A stretch of 64,000 nt of DNA from Bacteroidia bacterium. GTDB lineage: Bacteria > Bacteroidota > Bacteroidia > Flavobacteriales_E > Vicingaceae. The notes beneath the pieces are model-generated. The model worked only from the letters and a program-made list of their open reading frames with translations, made no database searches and was not told where the DNA came from. Positions 1 to 10,682 of this stretch are shown here, one piece after another (position 1 is the first letter of the stretch; the number at the start of each line of letters is the position of its first letter). Both the position numbers and the translations under genes were made by a program. The stretch lies in assembly GCA_030433355.1 (NCBI GenBank), contig JAUIMG010000001.1:62001-126000 (forward strand), read 5' to 3'.

Positions 1-124
1 GTGAGTCTGACTTACCCATTCCTAATATCTCCAGCTTGCCATGTTCGTTCTTTCGACCAACCATGGCGACAATCTTAGTAGTCCCTATGTCTAAACCTAC
101 AACTATATCGTTGGCAGCTTCCAT
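1..124 (-). CDS. ftsA: Cell division protein FtsA, N-terminal fragment
   Basis: Only the first 41 codons lie in the window; the gene continues past position 1. The minus strand reads from an ATG at 124 into a short acidic lead and then VVGLDIGTTKIVAMVG, the phosphate-1 loop of the actin-like ATPase fold as in FtsA. FtsA tethers FtsZ to the membrane and recruits later divisome proteins. It starts 2 bases after the ftsQ stop codon, the usual ftsQ-ftsA order at the end of the dcw cluster. Family assignment rests on the N-terminal motif plus gene order. Confidence 0.9.
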   Translation of the reverse strand, partial: MEAANDIVVGLDIGTTKIVAMVGRKNEHGKLEILGMGKSDS

Positions 125-126
125 AT

Positions 127-921
127 TTATTTTCTTTTAGTACAAACTATTTGCTTACTAAACCTCAGGTCAATTTTACTATACTCATTCCAGCCTGTCT
201 TACTAAGGCCTTTATCGTAGAACAATTTTAACTTGTTAAACTTTCGAGCAATATCGACGGTTTCTCCCATTACAATTCTATGATTTCCAATTCGTGGAAT
301 CAATTCAAACTCAGATTCTTTATTAACATGCAACTGTTCAATCTGAGCCTTCCAAAACTCATCCTTACTAATAAAATAGGCTAGTTCATAGATATTATCG
401 ACAATAACTTGACTAGCTATTGAATCAGGTATTTCTTTGGTATTCCATCTACTTAAACGATAAAAACTATCGTTAAAAGCACCTGTAACTACCATAACCC
501 TTGATGTGTAGTTCGAACTAGTAGGCATTAAATACCCGCTTGAGTCTATATAAAAACTTTCTCCCAACTTATTGATTATTCGAACTATAGGTGTACGCTG
601 TTGAATAGCAATATTGAGCTTGCCATCAAGTGTTTTATAAACCTCTGTAGAGGCAATCGCAGGATGATTTTTGAGCTTATACTCTAAACTTTCTAAATTA
701 ATCTCGCGCAATAATTTACCAACTACAGTGTCCATTTCATGATAGACCATTAAATCAATATCCGACTCCTCTATGAAGTAATTGCCATTAGAATGATCTA
801 TCTCAATGTTTATCTCTTTACATATTTGACTATTTAATTCTTTTTCTGAGAAGCCCAGAATCGCACCAATAACAGTCAAAACCAAGAACAAAAGGACAAT
901 ATTTAATATTTTTTGCTTCAT
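127..921 (-). CDS. ftsQ: Cell division protein FtsQ
   Basis: The 264-residue product has a short cytoplasmic N-terminus, one hydrophobic segment at about residues 7-24 and a periplasmic remainder. A POTRA-like stretch at about 65-115 (LESLEYKLKNHPAIASTEV, then QRTPIVRI) is typical of the Bacteroidota FtsQ/DivIB family. FtsQ links early and late divisome proteins at the septum. Its start overlaps the murC stop by 4 bases (ATGA), so translation is probably coupled. Sequence conservation is low across the family, so position between murC and ftsA is an important part of the assignment. Confidence 0.9.
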   Translation of the reverse strand: MKQKILNIVLLFLVLTVIGAILGFSEKELNSQICKEINIEIDHSNGNYFIEESDIDLMVYHEMDTVVGKLLREINLESLEYKLKNHPAIASTEVYKTLDGKLNIAIQQRTPIVRIINKLGESFYIDSSGYLMPTSSNYTSRVMVVTGAFNDSFYRLSRWNTKEIPDSIASQVIVDNIYELAYFISKDEFWKAQIEQLHVNKESEFELIPRIGNHRIVMGETVDIARKFNKLKLFYDKGLSKTGWNEYSKIDLRFSKQIVCTKRK

Positions 922-2291
922 GCGTAATAATCAATTATAGGTTCTACCATGGTGTCAATATCTCCTGCACCTGCTGTTACCAATAAATCCACATTTCTAC
1001 TTTTTAGAATATTCATTAGCTGTGCTTTTTGGCAAATCGGTACACCTTCTTTATTAACCTTCGCACTTAACCACCTCGAATCTATCCCTTCAATAGGCAG
1101 TTCCCTGGCTGGATATATCTCGAGTAAAATGAGCTCATCACATGTGGCTAAAACCTCTCCAAATTCCTCTCCAAAATCTTTAGTTCTGCTAAACAAATGA
1201 GGTTGAAAAACCATAGTGATTTTCCTAGTAGGATAAAGTTGCCTGATAGATTTAATAAGAGATTCTAACTCCTTTGGATGATGCGCGTAATCATCAATAT
1301 AAACGAATTCTGAGGTATTAATATGCACATCAAATCTTCGTTGCACGCCTCTAAAACTAGATAAAGCCTCCTTAATTATTTTCTGATCTACCCCAACAGC
1401 TAAAGCAACTGAAGCCGCAACAGCTGCATTTTCAACATTATGAATACCTGGTAATCCACAAACTAAATTTTCAATAAGCTTACCTTCTTGTTTCAAGTCA
1501 AAAACATAGTTGCCGCTCTCAATTCTAATACGTTCAATAGATACTTCTGCCTTATCCTCTTCTATGGCATACTCCTTTATGCTGACATCATTTTTAGAAT
1601 TTAACCTCTCTGCAATACCAAAATGCGAGAACAGCTTTCCTTTGACTACTATTTGGTCTATCAACTTGCTATAAGTATCTAATAAATCTTTCTCCGACTC
1701 ATAGATATCTAAATGATCTAAATCAACAGAGCTTACTACTAAAATATTTGGGTGAAGTTGCAGGAAAGAACGATCAAATTCATCTGCTTCTGTTAGCATA
1801 ATTTCTGCCTCCGGATCTAATATTAAATTGGTACCAAAGTCTCTAGAAATTCCACCTAAAAATGCGTTAAATTTTTTATTGCCCTTTTTCAATAGATGGG
1901 CAATCATAGAAGTTATGGTAGTTTTCCCATGTGTTCCTGCTACTGCTATTGTAAAAATACCTTTACTAAGTAGGCCTAGTACTTCCGCTCTTTTTAAGCA
2001 CTCAAAGCCATTCTCTTTAAAATAGTTTAAAATTGCATCGTCTTTAGGGATAGCCGGTGTATAAATTACTAAAACCTCTTCTTTTTCTCTAAAAGGATGA
2101 GGCACTGCATCTTCCTCATTAATGTGCGTTACACCGATACCTTCAGCTTGCAGTCTTTTAGTCATTTGATTAATTGCCTTATCGTAGCCAATTACCTGAT
2201 GCCCCATAGCATGGAAATATCTAGCCAAGGCGCTCATACCTATCCCACCTATTCCTACTAAATAGACTTTTTCTTTAAATGCCTTATTCAT
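918..2291 (-). CDS. murC: UDP-N-acetylmuramate--L-alanine ligase MurC
   Basis: This cytoplasmic ligase (457 aa) adds L-alanine to UDP-MurNAc, the first step of stem-peptide synthesis. The Rossmann-type start LVGIGGIGMSALA (residues 11-23) binds the UDP part. The ATP P-loop is GTHGKTT at 119-125, and YIDDYAHHP lies in the central domain where Mur ligases carry a conserved His. Length matches the family. It overlaps murG upstream by 8 bases and ftsQ downstream by 4 bases, inside the dcw operon. Confidence 0.97.
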   Translation of the reverse strand: MNKAFKEKVYLVGIGGIGMSALARYFHAMGHQVIGYDKAINQMTKRLQAEGIGVTHINEEDAVPHPFREKEEVLVIYTPAIPKDDAILNYFKENGFECLKRAEVLGLLSKGIFTIAVAGTHGKTTITSMIAHLLKKGNKKFNAFLGGISRDFGTNLILDPEAEIMLTEADEFDRSFLQLHPNILVVSSVDLDHLDIYESEKDLLDTYSKLIDQIVVKGKLFSHFGIAERLNSKNDVSIKEYAIEEDKAEVSIERIRIESGNYVFDLKQEGKLIENLVCGLPGIHNVENAAVAASVALAVGVDQKIIKEALSSFRGVQRRFDVHINTSEFVYIDDYAHHPKELESLIKSIRQLYPTRKITMVFQPHLFSRTKDFGEEFGEVLATCDELILLEIYPARELPIEGIDSRWLSAKVNKEGVPICQKAQLMNILKSRNVDLLVTAGAGDIDTMVEPIIDYYA

Positions 2292-3390
2292 CTTTTAGAG
2301 CTAGTTTAATTACTTCATCAGCAATAATATCATCTGCATCGTGATAACCAAGTGGCTTTATATTATCGGCTAAACGGCCCAATTCTTCTTCATTATTTAT
2401 CAGCTCCAATACTTTCTTGCCAAGCTTAGTTCGAACAGCACTATCTTCAATGATATGCGCAGCATTTAAAGTGGTCAATACTTTTGCATTCTTGGTTTGA
2501 TGATCTTCTGCAGCTGATGGTAAGGGAACGAAAATAGAAGGCTTCATTACCAAACATAATTCTGAAACTGCAAGTGCTCCCGCTCGAGAAATAACCAAGT
2601 CTGCAGCAGCATAAGCATAATCCATTTGCTTTATGAATGGGTGTACCTTAATCCATTCTTCCTTTCCTTCTATATCCTTTATCGCTCTATCGTGGTAGAG
2701 TTTACCAGTTTGCCAGATTAGTTGAAAGCCCTCTTCTTTCCACAATTCTAAAGAAGCTGCTACACCTTCATTGACAGACCAAGCACCTAGGCTACCTCCA
2801 ACAATTAGCAAAGTCTTCTTCTTACTATCTAATTGAAAGTATTCCATTGCTCGCTCTCTCTTACCTTCCAATTTTACCACTTCTTTTCTCACAGGGTTAC
2901 CTGTTATTATAATTTTTTGCTTTGGAAAAAACTTTTCCATTTCATGATAGGCAACACAGATTTTTGAGGCCTTTTTTGCAAGTATTTGATTAGTCACTCC
3001 TGCGTAGGAATTCTGTTCTTGAATAAGTGTAGGCACTTTTGCTTTATTAGCTTGTCTTAACAAGGGTCCACTTGCGTAGCCACCTACACCAACAGCTACA
3101 TCAGGTTTAAAGTCATTGACAATTTTTTTAGCCCTCCATATACTTTTTAAAAGCATGAATGGGAATTTTAAATTCTTTAAGCTTAGTCTTCTTTGAAATC
3201 CCATAATTGGAAGACCTATGATTTTATAGCCTGCTTCAGGAACTTTTTCCATTTCCATTCTTCCTAAAGCACCTACAAAAAGTATTTCGGCATCTGGCTT
3301 CTTCTTTTTTACGGCATTGGCTATTGCAATAGCAGGAAAGATATGCCCTCCTGTACCTCCTCCACTTATGATGACTTTAATTTTTGACAT
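2284..3390 (-). CDS. murG: UDP-GlcNAc:undecaprenyl-PP-MurNAc-pentapeptide GlcNAc transferase MurG
   Basis: This GT28 glycosyltransferase (368 aa) converts lipid I to lipid II on the inner face of the membrane. The N-terminal acceptor-binding glycine loop GGGTGGHIFPAIAIA lies at about residues 10-24. The C-terminal donor domain contains GGSLGAWSVNE and SRAGALAVSEL (about 270-280), followed by PSAAEDHQTKNA, all conserved in MurG. It overlaps ftsW by 14 bases and murC by 8 bases. Confidence 0.97.
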   Translation of the reverse strand: MSKIKVIISGGGTGGHIFPAIAIANAVKKKKPDAEILFVGALGRMEMEKVPEAGYKIIGLPIMGFQRRLSLKNLKFPFMLLKSIWRAKKIVNDFKPDVAVGVGGYASGPLLRQANKAKVPTLIQEQNSYAGVTNQILAKKASKICVAYHEMEKFFPKQKIIITGNPVRKEVVKLEGKRERAMEYFQLDSKKKTLLIVGGSLGAWSVNEGVAASLELWKEEGFQLIWQTGKLYHDRAIKDIEGKEEWIKVHPFIKQMDYAYAAADLVISRAGALAVSELCLVMKPSIFVPLPSAAEDHQTKNAKVLTTLNAAHIIEDSAVRTKLGKKVLELINNEEELGRLADNIKPLGYHDADDIIADEVIKLALKDE

Positions 3391-4546
3391 AGCTATTTGA
3401 ATTAGTTACATCAGATTCAGAATCATCACCTTCTACACTTCTACTTACACTTAAAATAATACCTACTGCAAGACAAGTAAACCAAATGGAGGTTCCACCC
3501 ATAGAAACCATTGGCAAAGGCTGTCCGGTTACGGGAAATAGATTGACAGCAACCGCCATATTAATCATTGCTTGAAAGACCAAGCTAAAACTTAAACCTA
3601 TGGCCAAGAGAGCTCCAAAAGTTCGGGGTGCTTTATTTGCTATTCGTATACTCCTATAAAATAAAATTAGATAGAGAAGCATAATAAAAGTTCCACCTAT
3701 TAATCCATACTCCTCAATAACTGTTGAAAAAATGAAATCAGAATAAGATTGAGGTAAAAAGTTTCTTTGCGTACTTCGGCCAGGACCTTTACCTATAATA
3801 CCACCTGAGGCGATGGCAATTTTAGATTGCTCTGCTTGATAGTTTTCTTGCGCCTTTCCACTGGAAAAGTTCTCGATTCTATTTTTCCAAGTACTAACTC
3901 TACTGGTATAATTAGAATTTAGAACAACCGCAATAAAAATCACCAAACAAACCACTCCAATAGAAACTAAAGAAATGATATAAGCTAAGTTTATACGACC
4001 AACAAACATGAGCACTAAACAAGTAGCAAAAAGCATGGCAGCAGTAGAAAAGTTAGCAGGAAGAATTAATCCACAAACAATTAAAATAGGAATCATAATT
4101 GGCAAGAATGCATGATTGAAATCCTTAATATTTTCCTGCTTTCTAGATAGCATTCTAGCTAAAAACATAATCAAGGCTAGCTTTGCTAAATCAGAAGTTT
4201 GAAAACTTTGATTGATGATAGGTATGGTTAACCAACGAGCCGCGTCATTTACACTAGCACCTACAAGCAAGGTAAATAGCAATAGAGGTATAGCCAGAAG
4301 CAATCCTATTTGAGAAATCCGTGAATAATATTTATAATTCACTTTATGCGCAAAATACATTAGAGAAAAGCCAATCATTAAAATTATGCTATGCTTAAAA
4401 AGATAGAACTCTGTATTACCTCCTTGGTATTTATATGCCAAAGTGACTATTGAACTGTAAACAACCAACACAGAAAAAATAGCCAAAAGGGTAACTACTG
4501 CCCAGATAACTCTATCTCCTTTAATATATTTAAAAAGAGTTTGCAT
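3377..4546 (-). CDS. ftsW: Septal peptidoglycan glycosyltransferase FtsW (SEDS family)
   Basis: This polytopic membrane protein (389 aa, about ten hydrophobic segments) belongs to the SEDS family that polymerises lipid II at the septum with FtsI. Family landmarks are the loop YQAEQSKIAIASGGIIGKGPG with its conserved Lys and Gly residues, the segment FIFSTVIEEYGLIGG, and GQPLPMVSMGGTS near the C-terminus. The last 25 residues are Ser/Asp/Asn-rich and probably cytoplasmic. It abuts murD and overlaps murG. Confidence 0.96.
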   Translation of the reverse strand: MQTLFKYIKGDRVIWAVVTLLAIFSVLVVYSSIVTLAYKYQGGNTEFYLFKHSIILMIGFSLMYFAHKVNYKYYSRISQIGLLLAIPLLLFTLLVGASVNDAARWLTIPIINQSFQTSDLAKLALIMFLARMLSRKQENIKDFNHAFLPIMIPILIVCGLILPANFSTAAMLFATCLVLMFVGRINLAYIISLVSIGVVCLVIFIAVVLNSNYTSRVSTWKNRIENFSSGKAQENYQAEQSKIAIASGGIIGKGPGRSTQRNFLPQSYSDFIFSTVIEEYGLIGGTFIMLLYLILFYRSIRIANKAPRTFGALLAIGLSFSLVFQAMINMAVAVNLFPVTGQPLPMVSMGGTSIWFTCLAVGIILSVSRSVEGDDSESDVTNSNSYVKN

Positions 4547-5875
4547 TTATAGCGCTCTAACCGCTTGCTTAAATTGATGACCTCTGTCTTCGTAATTCTC
4601 GAACAAATCAAAACTTGCACATGCAGGGGACAATAAAACTACCTCTCCATTTTTGCCTATTTCGTAAGACTTTCTTACTGCATCTTGCGCAGAATTAGAC
4701 TCTTCTAGAATTGGAACAACTCCCTTAAAAGCTTCTATTATTTTAGAATTATCCTTTCCAAGACATACAATTGCCTTTACTTTCTCTTCTACTAAACTCA
4801 ATAGTTCAGAGTAGTCGTTGCCTTTATCCACTCCACCTACTATCCAAATTACAGGTTTATTTAAACTTTCTAAGGCATACCAAGTTGAATTTACATTGGT
4901 TGCTTTAGAGTCGTTTATAAACTCTATACCATGTATTGTAGCTACTCTTTCCAAACGGTGTTCTACGTTTTGAAAATCGGTAAGACTCTCACGGATTAAT
5001 TCTTTTCTTAAATCTAAAATCCGACTGGCTATTCCTGAAGCCATCGAATTGTACAAGTTGTGTTTACCTTGTAATGCTAAATCATGTATTGACATATCGA
5101 AATGGTTGTTATTAATGTTTATTATTAGTTTTTCGTCTTTTATATATGCTCCATTATTCATTTCCTCATGAATACTGAAAGGGATTTTTTGAACTTCAGA
5201 GTCTACTGTTTTGAGCTTCTTCTGGATAGCTTCATCATCTTGATTGTAGATGAAAAAGTTTTTATTATTTGAATTCTTTATCATGCGAAACTTTGCATCT
5301 ACATACTTTTCAAAATCATACGCATAGCGATCTAAATGATCTGGGGTGATATTTAGAATAATTCCAATATCTGCTTGAAAAGAATCAATATCATCTAACT
5401 GAAAGCTGCTTATTTCTAGCACGTAGAATTCAAAATCTTCATTTGCAACTTGCTCTGCAAAGCTCTTTCCAACATTTCCTGCCAAACCAACCTTTAGGCC
5501 TGCCTTTTTCAGAATATGGTATAGTAAATAAGAAGTGGTTGTTTTACCATTACTACCGGTTATTCCAATGTGAAAGGCATTTGAAAAGCGATAGGCAAAT
5601 TCGATTTCGGAAATAACTTTTATTCCTTTCTTCTTAATCTTTTGAATTAGCTCAATTTCATTAGGAATACCTGGACTTTTTACTATTTCTTCGCATTGCA
5701 AGAGTTTGTCTAAGCTGTGTTGCTTCTCTTCCCATTCAATTTCATAATTTGTAAGAACCTCCTTATACTTTTGCTTTATTTCTGAACTATCAGTTACAAA
5801 GGGTATAAGACCTTTTTTCTTTGCTAAAATCGCAGCGCCAACTCCACTCTCACCTGCTCCAATTATTCCTATCAT
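4547..5875 (-). CDS. murD: UDP-N-acetylmuramoylalanine--D-glutamate ligase MurD
   Basis: MurD (442 aa) adds D-glutamate to UDP-MurNAc-L-Ala in the cytoplasm. The N-terminal nucleotide loop is GIIGAGESGVGAA. The ATP P-loop GSNGKTT is at 107-113. NITPDHLDRY and EFINDSKATNVNSTW are conserved in the central and C-terminal Mur ligase domains. It abuts ftsW downstream and mraY upstream with no spacer, consistent with one transcript. Confidence 0.97.
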   Translation of the reverse strand: MIGIIGAGESGVGAAILAKKKGLIPFVTDSSEIKQKYKEVLTNYEIEWEEKQHSLDKLLQCEEIVKSPGIPNEIELIQKIKKKGIKVISEIEFAYRFSNAFHIGITGSNGKTTTSYLLYHILKKAGLKVGLAGNVGKSFAEQVANEDFEFYVLEISSFQLDDIDSFQADIGIILNITPDHLDRYAYDFEKYVDAKFRMIKNSNNKNFFIYNQDDEAIQKKLKTVDSEVQKIPFSIHEEMNNGAYIKDEKLIININNNHFDMSIHDLALQGKHNLYNSMASGIASRILDLRKELIRESLTDFQNVEHRLERVATIHGIEFINDSKATNVNSTWYALESLNKPVIWIVGGVDKGNDYSELLSLVEEKVKAIVCLGKDNSKIIEAFKGVVPILEESNSAQDAVRKSYEIGKNGEVVLLSPACASFDLFENYEDRGHQFKQAVRAL

Positions 5876-7096
5876 TTACCTCAACTTTAAAGTCACTATA
5901 GAAAGGATTGCTAGCATTACACCAACTATCCAGAACCTAGACACTATCTTCGATTCATGAAATCCTTTCTTTTGATAATGATGGTGAAGGGGTGCCATTA
6001 AAAACACTCTTTTACCCTCTCCAAACTTCTTTTTGGTGTATTTGAAATAAGCAACTTGTATCATCACCGATAGATTCTCAATGAGAAACACGCCGCAGAA
6101 AACAGGAATTAATAGTTCTTTTCGGATTGCTAAAGCAAAGACGGCTATTATCCCTCCTAAAGCTAGACTACCGGTATCGCCCATAAAAACTTGAGCAGGA
6201 TAAGAATTGTACCACAAAAAGCCCACACAAGCTCCCACGAAAGCACCAATAAATACAACCAATTCTCCCGAATTTGGGATATACATGATATTCAAGTAAT
6301 CTGCAAAAATGGTATTACCAGAAACGTAGGCAAAGACTGCTAAAGTGACTCCAATAATTGCCGAAGTTCCTGTAGCTAGGCCATCTAAGCCATCTGTCAT
6401 ATTTGCCCCATTGGAAACGGCCGTAATGATGAAAATGACTATTGGAATAAAAATCAACCAGGCATAATCTAAAGCATTCTCACAGCACCAATCGATTAAA
6501 GAGCCATAGTCAAATTCATTATTCTTAACAAAAGGGATAGTTGTTACCATGGACTTATCCTCTTGCCAGACCTCTTCTAATGCAGCTCCAACCGTAACTA
6601 CTTGATCTGTTTCAACCTTGTGCTTTACGGTAACTCCATCGTTGAAGTAAAGAATAGACCCCACGATTAATCCAACAAATACTTGACCAATGATTTTAAA
6701 CTTGCCGGCCAACCCCTCCTTATTCTTCTTAAAAACCTTGATATAATCATCTATAAACCCAATTAAACCTAATAGCACTGTTGAAATGAGCATTAAAATG
6801 ATGTAGATATTATCTAGGCGAGCAAATAAGATGGTAGGAATTAAAATAGAGGCTAAAATGATTAGTCCTCCCATTGTTGGTGTTCCTTGTTTGGTTTTCT
6901 GTCCTTCTAAACCTAAATCTCTTACTGTTTCGCCTACTTGCTTTCTATGAAGCAAACGAATAATAGACTTTCCAAAAACCATAGATATTAAAAGGGAAAC
7001 AATAACCGAAGCTGCTGTTCTAAATGTAATGTACTGGAAAACACCTGCTCCCGGCACATCTAATTCGTTTAAGTATTCAAATAGGTAGTAAAGCAT
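5876..7096 (-). CDS. mraY: Phospho-MurNAc-pentapeptide transferase MraY
   Basis: MraY (406 aa) forms lipid I from undecaprenyl phosphate and UDP-MurNAc-pentapeptide and has about ten membrane helices. Catalytic signatures visible are GGLIILASI near residue 77, the aspartate pair [28 protein letters not shown], and [11 protein letters not shown] near the C-terminus. An extra periplasmic stretch of about 60 residues (roughly 155-215) makes it longer than the E. coli enzyme, which is usual in Bacteroidota. It lies between murE and murD. Confidence 0.97.
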   Translation of the reverse strand: MLYYLFEYLNELDVPGAGVFQYITFRTAASVIVSLLISMVFGKSIIRLLHRKQVGETVRDLGLEGQKTKQGTPTMGGLIILASILIPTILFARLDNIYIILMLISTVLLGLIGFIDDYIKVFKKNKEGLAGKFKIIGQVFVGLIVGSILYFNDGVTVKHKVETDQVVTVGAALEEVWQEDKSMVTTIPFVKNNEFDYGSLIDWCCENALDYAWLIFIPIVIFIITAVSNGANMTDGLDGLATGTSAIIGVTLAVFAYVSGNTIFADYLNIMYIPNSGELVVFIGAFVGACVGFLWYNSYPAQVFMGDTGSLALGGIIAVFALAIRKELLIPVFCGVFLIENLSVMIQVAYFKYTKKKFGEGKRVFLMAPLHHHYQKKGFHESKIVSRFWIVGVMLAILSIVTLKLR

Positions 7097-7098
7097 AT

Positions 7099-8562
7099 CT
7101 AGTTGAGTTTTGATTTTGCATTCAAGGCTTCGTTTAATTCTTCAGAATCATCAAAATGATTTCGAACTCCATTAATCTCTTGGTAGGTTTCGTGTCCTTT
7201 ACCAGCAATTAAAATCACATCTTCTTTTTGTGCTAAAGCACAAGCGGTTCTAATAGCTTCTTTTCTGTTTACCATAGAAAGAGTTTTTGCTCTTTGACCT
7301 GCATTAAGACCCTCGAGCATTTCATTAATGATTAACTGAGGATCTTCTGTTCTAGGATTATCTGAAGTAATTACAATTTGATTACTAAACTGAGCAGCAA
7401 TTGCAGCCATTTTTGGCCTTTTAGTCCGATCTCTATCTCCACCACAACCTACAACTGTTATCACCTTCCCTTTGGGACCTATATCTTTTATGGTTTTTAA
7501 TACATTCTCTAATGCATCAGGAGTATGCGCATAATCAACAATACCATGAATATTGTTCTTATAGGTATATTGGAACCTACCATCTACAGAACTTAATGTG
7601 CTTAATTCTCTTAGAATATCGGTCTTATCTTCTCCCAGTAATTTTGCTACGCCATAGACAGCGGTTAAGTTGTAGGCATTGAATTTCCCTATTAATGGAC
7701 TCCAAAAATCAACCCCATCTACCTTTAAACTAAGACCTTCAAAACTGCTTTCTAAGACCCTACATTTAATATTAGCGGCTGATTTTAAACCATAGTAATT
7801 CTTCTCAGCTTTTGAATTTTGCAACATCACCTCTCCATTCTTATCGTCCTTATTGGAAAGGGCAAAAGCATGTTTTGAAAGGCCAGTAAAAAATAACTGC
7901 TTAGCTTCTATATATGCCTTAAATGTTTTGTGAAAATCTAAATGCTCATGCGTAATATTGGTAAAAACGCCACCTCTAAAATAAAGACCGGCTATTCTAT
8001 TTTGAACTACAGCATGAGAACTAACTTCCATAAAACAATACTCACAACCTGCAGAAACCATTCTAGCAAGCAGTTGATTTAAAGCCACTGAATTAGGTGT
8101 TGTATGCGTTGACTTTACTTCTTGGTCATTTATTTTATTGACTACCGTAGAAATTAAACCTGTCTTCTTCCCTAACTTTCTAAAGAGGCTATACAATATG
8201 GTTACGGTAGTAGTTTTTCCATTTGTTCCTGTTACTCCAATTAGATTTAGCTTATGGGAAGGGGTATCGTAAAAATTAGAAGCCATTATTCCCAGTGTCT
8301 CGGAAGAAGAATCAACTACCACATAGGTAACCTTAGGATCTTTAATTTTTGGTACTTCTACACAAACTATAGTATTCGCTCCTTGCTTAATTGCTTGCTC
8401 AATAAAATCATGCCCATCAACTTGAGTGCCTTTTTGGGCAATATAGCAGTCTTGCAAGCCAACGTCACGAGAATCAAACTGCAAGGAATTTATCAGCACG
8501 GTAGTACCTCCTAATATCTCCTTTATTGCAACGCCTTCTATTAAATGACTCAGTGCTTTCAT
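7099..8562 (-). CDS. murE: UDP-MurNAc-tripeptide synthetase MurE (meso-diaminopimelate type)
   Basis: MurE (487 aa) adds the third stem-peptide residue. The P-loop GTNGKTT lies at about 112-118. The substrate-specificity motif DNPR (in SDNPRTEDP, about residue 406) is the form known to select meso-diaminopimelate, so this cell wall should be of the A1-gamma type. GHETYQ near the C-terminus is also conserved. Its start shares one base with the ftsI stop, suggesting coupled translation. Confidence 0.97.
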   Translation of the reverse strand: MKALSHLIEGVAIKEILGGTTVLINSLQFDSRDVGLQDCYIAQKGTQVDGHDFIEQAIKQGANTIVCVEVPKIKDPKVTYVVVDSSSETLGIMASNFYDTPSHKLNLIGVTGTNGKTTTVTILYSLFRKLGKKTGLISTVVNKINDQEVKSTHTTPNSVALNQLLARMVSAGCEYCFMEVSSHAVVQNRIAGLYFRGGVFTNITHEHLDFHKTFKAYIEAKQLFFTGLSKHAFALSNKDDKNGEVMLQNSKAEKNYYGLKSAANIKCRVLESSFEGLSLKVDGVDFWSPLIGKFNAYNLTAVYGVAKLLGEDKTDILRELSTLSSVDGRFQYTYKNNIHGIVDYAHTPDALENVLKTIKDIGPKGKVITVVGCGGDRDRTKRPKMAAIAAQFSNQIVITSDNPRTEDPQLIINEMLEGLNAGQRAKTLSMVNRKEAIRTACALAQKEDVILIAGKGHETYQEINGVRNHFDDSEELNEALNAKSKLN

Positions 8563-10682
8563 TAAGACAGTATAAGTTTGATTTGACTACCAGGATTTAT
8601 TCTTTTACCGGGCAGGATAGATTGCTCTTTCACCACTCCACTACCCTCAACTTCTACTGCTAATCCTTGATTTTCTAAGAGATAAAGTGCATCTCTCAAT
8701 CCCATTCCTTTTACATTAGGAACTAAATTCTGTTGAATAATTCTAGGTTGAATTGTAACTAAAGAATCTTGCGTGCTAGTCACAATCCATTCCGCATCTT
8801 TCGCTTCAGACTTTACATCAATATTTAAAAAGCTAAATAGCTTTTCTACATCTGCCTTATTCCCATTTTTAGAATAAGGTATAGCTGAATTAGCAAAATA
8901 CTTTTGCTCTTTAAGCTCTTCATGCATATCTAAACTATTTGCATAAACCTTATCTGCTACCTCTTTAAATATTGGACCTGCAACTAAATTGCCATAGTAA
9001 ACATGCTGACTTGGTGCATTCACTACTACTATACAAGAGTATTGCGGATTATCGGCAGGAAAATAACCTACAAAGGACGCTTGATGAGATACTTTAGATT
9101 TATAGCTATAACCGTAGTTCTTATTGGCTATTTGTGCGGTACCTGTTTTACCGGCTATTTTATAATCTGCATTTCTCAGATTAGATGCAGTACCATTTTC
9201 AACAACTCCTTCTAAAGCAGACTTTACTTTGTCTATGGTTTCCTTGCTACAAACTTTTGCATTTAAAACAATAGGATCTATAGTTTTCTCAAGCTTTCTC
9301 CCCTTTGTAATTTTATCAACGAACATTGGCTTCACCATTACTCCATCATTTGCAATGGCATTATAAAAGGTCAATATCTGAAGTGGCGTTTGCTGCAATT
9401 CATAACCGTGAGCCATCCATGCCAATGAAATTCCAGACCAAGATTTATCGGAAGTATTTTTTATATAAGGCTCACCTTCCCCGGCAATTTCGATATTCAA
9501 AGGCTTGGTTAAATTCATTTGACCCAATCGGTCAATAAAATTCTGCGGGTTTTGACCATAAGACTTTAACATAATTTCGGCCATTCCTATATTTGAAGAA
9601 ACTTCAAAAACTCTTTTAACTGTAATTTTTCCCCAACCACCTTCATCATAATTGGAATCATACATGGTTCTATCGTAGTATTTTTTAGAACCATCTCCAC
9701 AGTCGACCATATCTTCCATGTCTACATAGCCATCTTCGATAGCAGCCACAAGTCCTGCTAACTTAAAAGTAGAACCAGGCTCCGTACTCTCCCCTATGGC
9801 ATAATTGTATCCTTCATAATAACCGCCTGACTCTGTTCTTTTCAGATTAGCAATTGCTTTAACAGCTCCGGTTTTCACCTCCATGAGCACCACACAGCCA
9901 TGATCTGCTTTATGCTTTTGAAGTTGTTTTAGCAAAGCACTCTCTGCTACATCTTGCAGATTAACATCAATAGTAGAATAGATATCCCTACCATCCTCGG
10001 GCTCTATTTCATTTTCATCTCCGACTGGCATCCAAACCCCTCCTGCAATTTTTTGCATTAAGCGCTTACCATCCACCCCCTTTAATTCCTCTTTATAGGC
10101 TCCCTCAAGACCTACAGGAGTTACCCCTTCTCTTTCATAACCTATTGTTCTTGCTGCCAAAATTTTAAAGGGTCTCTCTCTGCGGTTATGTTGAAGGAAA
10201 ATAAACCCCCCTTTGTATTTCCCTCTTCTAAAAAGAGGAAATTCCTTCATCTCTTTTAGCTCCGTATACTTTACATTTCTTTTAATCAGGTGATACCTTT
10301 CTCCATTTTCACGAGCATTTATCAACTCTCTTTTATAAGAAGCAACAGAACGGTCTTTGAATACATCGCTTAAATACCAAGCCAAAGAATCAACAGAATC
10401 GTAAAATAATTCTTTTGTAATTGCATCCGCATTTGGGTCAAAACGAACTTCATAAATCGGAATAGAAGTAGCTAAAAGACTACCATCGGCAGCATAGATA
10501 TTTCCCCTAACTGCATTAATATTCTTTTCTACTAGAGTAAGGTTCTGTACTTTTTTTCTTAACTCATCTCCTTCTACTAATTGTATTGTAGCTGCTTTTA
10601 CAATTATAACGACCCCAAAAAGGCATACAAAAAAGTAAACCAAATAAATACGCCACGATATGTCTTTTCTTAAATCATTCAT
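8562..10682 (-). CDS. ftsI: Septal transpeptidase FtsI/PBP3 with C-terminal PASTA domain
   Basis: This monofunctional penicillin-binding protein (706 aa) cross-links septal peptidoglycan. It has an N-terminal membrane anchor (about 11-32), a dimerisation/pedestal region, and a transpeptidase domain with the catalytic triad of motifs: S304-T-F-K307, S362-S-N364 and K512-T-G. A single PASTA domain follows from about residue 650 to the end, starting VPNVKGMGLRDALYLLE. The PASTA tail is usual for Bacteroidota FtsI but absent from E. coli FtsI. It overlaps the ftsL-like gene by 8 bases. Confidence 0.95.
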   Translation of the reverse strand: MNDLRKDISWRIYLVYFFVCLFGVVIIVKAATIQLVEGDELRKKVQNLTLVEKNINAVRGNIYAADGSLLATSIPIYEVRFDPNADAITKELFYDSVDSLAWYLSDVFKDRSVASYKRELINARENGERYHLIKRNVKYTELKEMKEFPLFRRGKYKGGFIFLQHNRRERPFKILAARTIGYEREGVTPVGLEGAYKEELKGVDGKRLMQKIAGGVWMPVGDENEIEPEDGRDIYSTIDVNLQDVAESALLKQLQKHKADHGCVVLMEVKTGAVKAIANLKRTESGGYYEGYNYAIGESTEPGSTFKLAGLVAAIEDGYVDMEDMVDCGDGSKKYYDRTMYDSNYDEGGWGKITVKRVFEVSSNIGMAEIMLKSYGQNPQNFIDRLGQMNLTKPLNIEIAGEGEPYIKNTSDKSWSGISLAWMAHGYELQQTPLQILTFYNAIANDGVMVKPMFVDKITKGRKLEKTIDPIVLNAKVCSKETIDKVKSALEGVVENGTASNLRNADYKIAGKTGTAQIANKNYGYSYKSKVSHQASFVGYFPADNPQYSCIVVVNAPSQHVYYGNLVAGPIFKEVADKVYANSLDMHEELKEQKYFANSAIPYSKNGNKADVEKLFSFLNIDVKSEAKDAEWIVTSTQDSLVTIQPRIIQQNLVPNVKGMGLRDALYLLENQGLAVEVEGSGVVKEQSILPGKRINPGSQIKLILS